Assembly: GCA_002491195.1 (NCBI GenBank)
Contig: DKVL01000118.1
Location: 1 to 18,900, forward strand
Length of the DNA: 18,900 nt
Direction of reading: 5' to 3'
DNA from: Lachnospiraceae bacterium UBA7179
Lineage (GTDB): Bacteria > Bacillota > Clostridia > Lachnospirales > Lachnospiraceae
Below, in pieces: positions 14,995-18,900 of this stretch (position 1 is the stretch's first letter; each line of letters starts with the position of its first letter). Below the pieces are notes generated by a model. The model did not search any database. It had not been told where the DNA came from and worked only from the letters and a program-made list of their open reading frames with translations. The translations under genes and the position numbers were made by a program.

Positions 14995-15159
14995 ATGAAA
15001 TACATCATCAGATTACTGTACCTGCTGGTATTTATCGCCAGCATGGCACTGGTCATAACTGGTCAGCGCAATATCGGACCCGCCGGGCTTCTGACGATGC
15101 TTATCGGGCTTGCTGGAATATTAGTTCTCCTGTATCTTTACAACAAAAAATATCAATAA
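14995..15159 (+). CDS. 54-residue two-span membrane protein (DUF6903-like)
   Basis: The ATG at 14995 follows AGGGAGG (14981-14987) at seven bases; an in-frame ATG at 14989 is too close to it. The product MKYIIRLLYLLVFIASMALV continues through a short polar turn with GQRNIGPAG to a second hydrophobic span and ends YLYNKKYQ. Two membrane helices in a hairpin with both ends inside are likely. I believe this matches the DUF6903 family of small proteins found in sugar-transport operons of gut Firmicutes, but this is from memory. Its position between permease and phosphorylase suggests an accessory or stabilising role for the transporter; function unknown. Confidence 0.8.
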   Translation: MKYIIRLLYLLVFIASMALVITGQRNIGPAGLLTMLIGLAGILVLLYLYNKKYQ

Positions 15160-15190
15160 AATAATCACACAGACAAAGGAGGCCCGCAAT

Positions 15191-17386
15191 ATGAATATGG
15201 AAAACACAGGCAGACTGACGCTGCCGACAGATGTGGATATGGTTGATGAGACAATACGCCTGAAAAATCTGCTGGGCGCAGATGCCCTGCGCGACTGCGA
15301 TGGAACAACGATGCCCGAAGAACTCCTGCATCAGAATGCCAAAATATATGCAACCTACTACACCACGCGCAAGGACAACGACTGGGCGATGCAGCACCCG
15401 GAGGAGATCCAGCAGGAATATCTGATCAGCGACCGCGTCACGGCGAAGGGTAAAAGCCTGCGCATCATGCTCATGAAGGGATTTCACACAGAACAGCTCA
15501 AGGTCAATACGATCGACTCCCCGAAGCGCTGGTGGGAAGTGATGGACCGGACGACAGGCGAAGTAGTTCCGACAGAGCGCTGGGAGTACGATGATGCGAC
15601 CGGCGAGGTTGTGATCGAGACGATTCCTTACCATCAGTATACGGTCAGCTTTCTCGCGTTTCTGATCTGGGATCCGGTACATATGTATAATTTCATCACA
15701 AACGACTGGAAAGATGCTCCCCATCAGCTGACCTACGATGTGCGCCAGCCCAGGACGCAGATCTATGTCAAGGAAAAACTGAAAAAATGGTGCGAGGACA
15801 ATCCCGGGATCAATGTCGTGCGTTTCACCACTTTTTTTCATCAATTCACACTGACTTTTGATGACCAGAAAAGGGAAAAATACGTGGAGTGGTTCGGCTA
15901 CAGCGCCAGCGTGAGCCCCTATATCCTGGAGCAGTTTGAGAAGTGGGCGGGCTATCCGTTTCGTCCGGAGTATATCGTTGACCAGGGATATCACAACTCG
16001 ACTTTCCGCGTACCCTCCAAGGAGTTTCGGGATTTCATTGAATTTCAGCAGATCGAGGTATCCAGACTTGCCAAAGAACTGGTGGATATCGTGCACAGTT
16101 ACGGCAAGGAAGCGATGATGTTCCTGGGCGATCACTGGATCGGAACGGAACCCTTTGGAAAATATTTTGCAAATATCGGTCTGGACGCTGTCGTAGGATC
16201 GGTTGGAGATGGCGTCACGCTGAGAATGATCTCCGATATCAAAGGTGTCAAATACACAGAAGGCCGGCTGCTTCCTTACTTTTTCCCCGATGTCTTTACC
16301 GAGGGCGGCGATCCGATCGGCGAGGCACAGGACAACTGGCTGAAAGCAAGAAGAGCAATCCTTCGCTCCCCGCTGGACAGGATCGGATACGGCGGCTATC
16401 TCAAGCTGGCATCCGAATGGCCTGGTTTTATAGACCAGATCCACAGAGTGGTCGGCGAATTTCGTCAGATACATCAGAATATGCAGGGAACCAGGGCGTA
16501 CACTGCACCTTTCAAGGTAGCGATCCTGAACTGCTGGGGCACTCTCCGGCGCTGGATGTCAAACCAGGTACACCACGCACTGTGGTACCGTGAGATCTAC
16601 TCCTATGTGGGCGTGATCGAGTGTCTGAGCGGAATGCCCATCGACGTCGAGTTTATCGACTTTGACCAGATCCGGGGCGGCATCGATCCTGATATCCGGG
16701 TGATCATCAACGCTGGGGACGCTTACACATCCTGGAGCGGCGCCGAGAACTGGAAGGATGAAAAGGTCGTGTGCGCGATCCGCCGATTTGTGGACGAGGG
16801 CGGCGGTTTCATCGGTGTCGGCGAGCCGAGCGCCTGCCAGTATCAGGGACGCTTCTTCCAGCTTAGCGACGTGCTGGGCGTCGACAGGGAGCTGGGCTTC
16901 TCGATGAGTACTGACAAGTACAATGAATTAAACCGCGAGCACTTTATCCTGGAAGACATTCCCGGCGAGATCGATTTCGGCGAAGGAAAGAGCCGTATCT
17001 ACGCGCAGGGTGAGCACTACCAGATTCTCGATATGGACGGCAGGTACAGCCGCCTGGTGGTCAATGAATACGGGAACGGCAGAAGCGTCTACTTCACAGG
17101 ACTTCCTTATTCTCCCCAGAATTGCCGCATTCTGCTGCGCGCGATCTACTATGCCGCGCACCGGGAAGAGGAAATGAAAAAGTACTATGTCACAAATGTG
17201 GACACGGAGCTTGCTGTGTTTGAACACACCGGAAAGATTGCTGTCATCAACAACTCCAAGACAGTGCAGAAAACCGATCTGTATGTACAGGGAACACTTT
17301 TTGCGCAGCTTGACCTGGAACCGATGGAGATGCGCTGGATCGATTATGAAGGCGGTGCTCCCGGCGGAAATGGAGGATTGTCATGA
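15191..17386 (+). CDS. lnpA: 1,3-beta-galactosyl-N-acetylhexosamine phosphorylase (GH112)
   Basis: This cytoplasmic enzyme splits galacto-N-biose or lacto-N-biose I with phosphate into alpha-galactose 1-phosphate and GalNAc or GlcNAc. The 731-residue sequence carries the family hallmarks in order: GRLTLPTDVDM and LLGADALRDCDGT near the start, YATYYTTRKDN, FLIWDPVHMYN, VVRFTTFFHQFTLTF, YSASVSPYILEQFE, MMFLGDHWIGTEPF and LDAVVGSVGDG (Asp332, the region that I recall carries the general acid in the Bifidobacterium enzyme), then RIGYGGYLKLA. Beyond about 435 come the Rossmann-like middle and small C-terminal domains. Length is normal. AAAGGAGG (15175-15182) sets the ATG at 15191. Preference for galacto-N-biose (mucin) or lacto-N-biose (milk glycans) cannot be read by eye. 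The kinase gene overlaps its stop by four bases. Confidence 0.95.
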   Translation: MNMENTGRLTLPTDVDMVDETIRLKNLLGADALRDCDGTTMPEELLHQNAKIYATYYTTRKDNDWAMQHPEEIQQEYLISDRVTAKGKSLRIMLMKGFHTEQLKVNTIDSPKRWWEVMDRTTGEVVPTERWEYDDATGEVVIETIPYHQYTVSFLAFLIWDPVHMYNFITNDWKDAPHQLTYDVRQPRTQIYVKEKLKKWCEDNPGINVVRFTTFFHQFTLTFDDQKREKYVEWFGYSASVSPYILEQFEKWAGYPFRPEYIVDQGYHNSTFRVPSKEFRDFIEFQQIEVSRLAKELVDIVHSYGKEAMMFLGDHWIGTEPFGKYFANIGLDAVVGSVGDGVTLRMISDIKGVKYTEGRLLPYFFPDVFTEGGDPIGEAQDNWLKARRAILRSPLDRIGYGGYLKLASEWPGFIDQIHRVVGEFRQIHQNMQGTRAYTAPFKVAILNCWGTLRRWMSNQVHHALWYREIYSYVGVIECLSGMPIDVEFIDFDQIRGGIDPDIRVIINAGDAYTSWSGAENWKDEKVVCAIRRFVDEGGGFIGVGEPSACQYQGRFFQLSDVLGVDRELGFSMSTDKYNELNREHFILEDIPGEIDFGEGKSRIYAQGEHYQILDMDGRYSRLVVNEYGNGRSVYFTGLPYSPQNCRILLRAIYYAAHREEEMKKYYVTNVDTELAVFEHTGKIAVINNSKTVQKTDLYVQGTLFAQLDLEPMEMRWIDYEGGAPGGNGGLS

Positions 17387-18525
17387 GTGTCTTAAATCCA
17401 GCCTGCGCAAAGATTGACGAGGCGATCGCAGCATTTGGAATCGAAACTGCAGTCAACGGCAGACTCATCCAGAAAGTCCCGTATGGCAACGGGCATATCA
17501 ATGATACGTTCCTCCTTCGTTATGAGACGCCGGATCACACTGAGAAAAGATATATCCTGCAGCGCATGAACCATGATATTTTCAGGAATCCGCCGCTGCT
17601 CATGGAAAATATCGTCCATGTCACCAATCACCTGCGCGGTATCATTCTCTCCCGCGGGGGAGACGCGGAGCGGGAGACGTTGAACGTACTGAAAACGAGC
17701 GACGGAGCAGACTTTTTTCAGGACAGCGGCAAAAATTACTGGAGAGTCTTTCCGTTTATAGAGCGCTCGATCTGTCTCGAAAAAGTGGAAAGCGCAAAAG
17801 ATTTTTATGACAGTGGTGTCGCTTTCGGCGGCTTCCAGAAAATGCTGGCGGACTATCCGGCAAAGACGCTGCACGAGACGATACCTGATTTCCATAACAC
17901 GCCATCCCGCTTTCGGGATTTTAAGGCTGCTGTGGAAGAGGGGGACGATAGGCGCATTACCCTCGCCCGAAGAGAGATCGCATTTGCCCTTGACAGGGAG
18001 GGCGATACCTCCGTGCTGACAGACCTCTTAAATCAGGGAAAACTGCCGCTCAGGGTGACGCACAACGACACCAAGCTGAACAATATCCTGTTTGATGAGG
18101 CCACGAGAAAGGCGCTGTGTATTATCGACCTTGACACCGTCATGCCAGGGCTTTCCCTCTATGACTTCGGGGACTCTATCCGCTTTGGCGCGAGCACAGG
18201 GGCTGAGGACGAGACCGATCTGGATAAGGTAGAACTGGATCTGTCCCTGTTTGAAGCCTTCACAAAAGGCTATCTCGAGGGCTGTGACGGAAGCCTTACA
18301 GAAAAGGAGATCGAGATGCTTCCCATGGGAGCCAGGCTGATGACTTATGAGTGCGGGATCCGGTTTCTGGCTGATTTCCTGACAGGGGACACCTATTTCA
18401 AAGTCCATCGGGAAAATCACAATCTCGACCGCGCGAGGACACAGTTCAAGCTGGTCGCGGATATGGAAGCAAAATGGGATCAAATGAAAGCGATCGTAGA
18501 AAAATATGGTTCCTGTTCAGTCTAG
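17383..18525 (+). CDS. nahK: N-acetylhexosamine 1-kinase (NahK)
   Basis: The 380-residue protein phosphorylates GlcNAc or GalNAc at the anomeric carbon with ATP, giving the 1-phosphate that feeds UDP-sugar exchange; it acts on the product of the preceding phosphorylase. It has the aminoglycoside-phosphotransferase fold: a nucleotide loop near VPYGNGHINDTF (32-43), KRYILQRMN (55-63), the catalytic loop HNDTKLNNIL with Asp229 and Asn234, the metal-binding IIDLDT with Asp251, and DFGDSIRFGAST. The ATG at 17383 overlaps the phosphorylase stop (ATGA) with GGAGG 12-8 bases upstream, showing translational coupling. It is the last gene of the operon in the window; the uridylyltransferase and 4-epimerase that often accompany it are absent here. 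Confidence 0.93.
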   Translation: MSVLNPACAKIDEAIAAFGIETAVNGRLIQKVPYGNGHINDTFLLRYETPDHTEKRYILQRMNHDIFRNPPLLMENIVHVTNHLRGIILSRGGDAERETLNVLKTSDGADFFQDSGKNYWRVFPFIERSICLEKVESAKDFYDSGVAFGGFQKMLADYPAKTLHETIPDFHNTPSRFRDFKAAVEEGDDRRITLARREIAFALDREGDTSVLTDLLNQGKLPLRVTHNDTKLNNILFDEATRKALCIIDLDTVMPGLSLYDFGDSIRFGASTGAEDETDLDKVELDLSLFEAFTKGYLEGCDGSLTEKEIEMLPMGARLMTYECGIRFLADFLTGDTYFKVHRENHNLDRARTQFKLVADMEAKWDQMKAIVEKYGSCSV

Positions 18526-18589
18526 GCTGGACACGGACGTTCCAGAGGGACGGGAACTGTTGTACTTGAATCACATAAGGGACTATAAG

Positions 18590-18640
18590 AAACAGGAAGA
18601 TTTACCAACTCAGTATTTTGGTAAGTTTTCCTGTTTTATG
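18590..18640 (+). terminator. Strong intrinsic terminator of the galacto-N-biose operon
   Basis: The arms 18590-18608 and 18618-18636 pair at 16 of 19 positions with a 9-base loop, and the right arm ends in four Ts. It lies 64 bases after the nahK stop. The left arm and loop recur at 10076-10113, so the terminator seems to belong to a dispersed repeat. Confidence 0.75.
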
Positions 18641-18678
18641 TTACAACTTTGCATCTCAACCTCCACGCTTTCTCACGT

Positions 18679-18700
18679 ACTTCGCAGCACAGTGCGAAGT
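18679..18700. repeat. Perfect 8-bp hairpin inside the 210-bp element
   Basis: ACTTCGCA (18679-18686) and TGCGAAGT (18693-18700) are exact inverted copies with a 6-base loop. There is no T-run; it is part of the repeat structure and probably not a terminator. Confidence 0.5.
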
Positions 18701-18740
18701 CCTGGGATGAACTGTAAGTGCGCCCAGCCGCCTCAATAAC

Positions 18741-18780
18741 TTATAATCTGATAATAACTGACGCAGGTGTGAATTGTAAC
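18741..18780 (+). repeat. Copy of the 40-bp repeat also present in the araC leader
   Basis: The last 16 bases, AGGTGTGAATTGTAAC (18765-18780), match the complement of 11085-11100 exactly. The preceding bases (TAATCTG, TAATAACTG) match with few differences. The downstream GGTTACTGTTCA (18786-18797) also recurs, inverted, at 11187-11198. The two copies lie in opposite orientation at the two ends of the galacto-N-biose operon. Confidence 0.55.
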
Positions 18781-18852
18781 ATCGTGGTTACTGTTCACAG
18801 GTCAGGAATGTGCTGAACTGCGCATTCCGTGAGAAAACGTACCGATTGAGAT

Positions 18853-18894
18853 GCAAAAATCCATTTGAGAAGCAAATTTTGCATGGATTTTTGC
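18853..18894. repeat. 12-bp perfect inverted repeat at window end
   Basis: GCAAAAATCCAT (18853-18864) and ATGGATTTTTGC (18883-18894) are exact inverted copies around an 18-base loop that itself contains GCAAA and TTTGC-like halves. It resembles the hairpin at 5443-5501. It may serve as a terminator for a gene beyond the window, or be another dispersed palindrome. Confidence 0.55.
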
Positions 18895-18900
18895 CCGTTA

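Larger units (their letters stand above)
18648..18857. repeat. 210-bp non-coding element bounded by imperfect 30-bp inverted repeats
   Basis: The left end (18648-18677) and right end (18828-18857) are complementary at about 24 of 30 positions, sharing TTTGCATCTCAA at the tips and TTTCTCACG further in, with weaker pairing continuing inward (CGCAG...CAG). Nothing inside codes for protein. It holds an internal hairpin at 18679-18700 and the 40-bp repeat at 18741-18780. It resembles a second MITE-like family, different from the 166-bp one; only this copy is seen in full. Confidence 0.5.

Noticed and set aside
15101..16474. Minus-strand open frame of 457 codons
   Set aside because: It is antisense to the GH112 phosphorylase, whose family motifs are unmistakable; the minus frame shows no family and no ribosome binding site.

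Overview
The window looks like a gut-type Firmicute, most likely a Lachnospiraceae relative. This is inferred from strong AGGAGG-type ribosome binding sites, moderate GC with AT-rich intergenic DNA, D-rich and T/A-rich lipoprotein linkers, and gene families typical of that group (AAA-ATPase_like genes, Clostridia-type Wadjet proteins, GH112 phosphorylase with NahK). No rRNA, tRNA, CRISPR array or transposase gene is visible.

Bases 1-7800 form a decaying defence/accessory island, all on the plus strand. It opens with the C-terminal part of a MATE efflux pump. An AAA-ATPase_like gene follows (1061-2226) that has lost its P-loop region by an internal deletion and its C-terminal nuclease part by truncation. 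A 166-bp inverted-repeat element (2305-2470) then sits just upstream of an apparently complete JetD (Wadjet Toprim-type nuclease subunit, 2507-3595). The other Wadjet genes survive only as fragments further on: a JetA N-terminus (5628-6035) joined directly to pieces of the SMC-like JetC (6036-6773). Between JetD and these fragments lies an intact, tightly coupled two-gene unit of unknown function: a protein with a C-terminal four-cysteine motif (3706-4707) and a radical SAM enzyme resembling glycyl-radical activases (4707-5420). A Phd/YefM antitoxin (intact), a RelE/ParE toxin (internally deleted and interrupted by a stop) and a Nudix hydrolase follow.

Bases 7800-10060 hold a large secreted lipoprotein (8210-9898). 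It is preceded by a striking 11-bp phased direct-repeat array and ends inside a second copy of the 166-bp element, which supplies its stop codon.

Bases 10140-18650 are a well-kept catabolic locus for the host glycans galacto-N-biose and lacto-N-biose. A divergent AraC-type regulator (minus strand, 10179-11066) faces a sugar ABC transporter (binding lipoprotein, terminator-like hairpin, two permeases), a 54-residue membrane protein, a GH112 1,3-beta-galactosyl-N-acetylhexosamine phosphorylase and N-acetylhexosamine 1-kinase. In this pathway the disaccharide is imported intact and split by phosphate into Gal-1-P and the N-acetylhexosamine, and the latter is phosphorylated at C1. The transporter ATPase, uridylyltransferase and epimerase are not in the window. 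A strong hairpin terminator closes the operon.

The last 300 bases, the araC leader and a stretch near 5443 share several families of short palindromic repeats, which together suggest repeated insertion of small non-coding elements in this genome.
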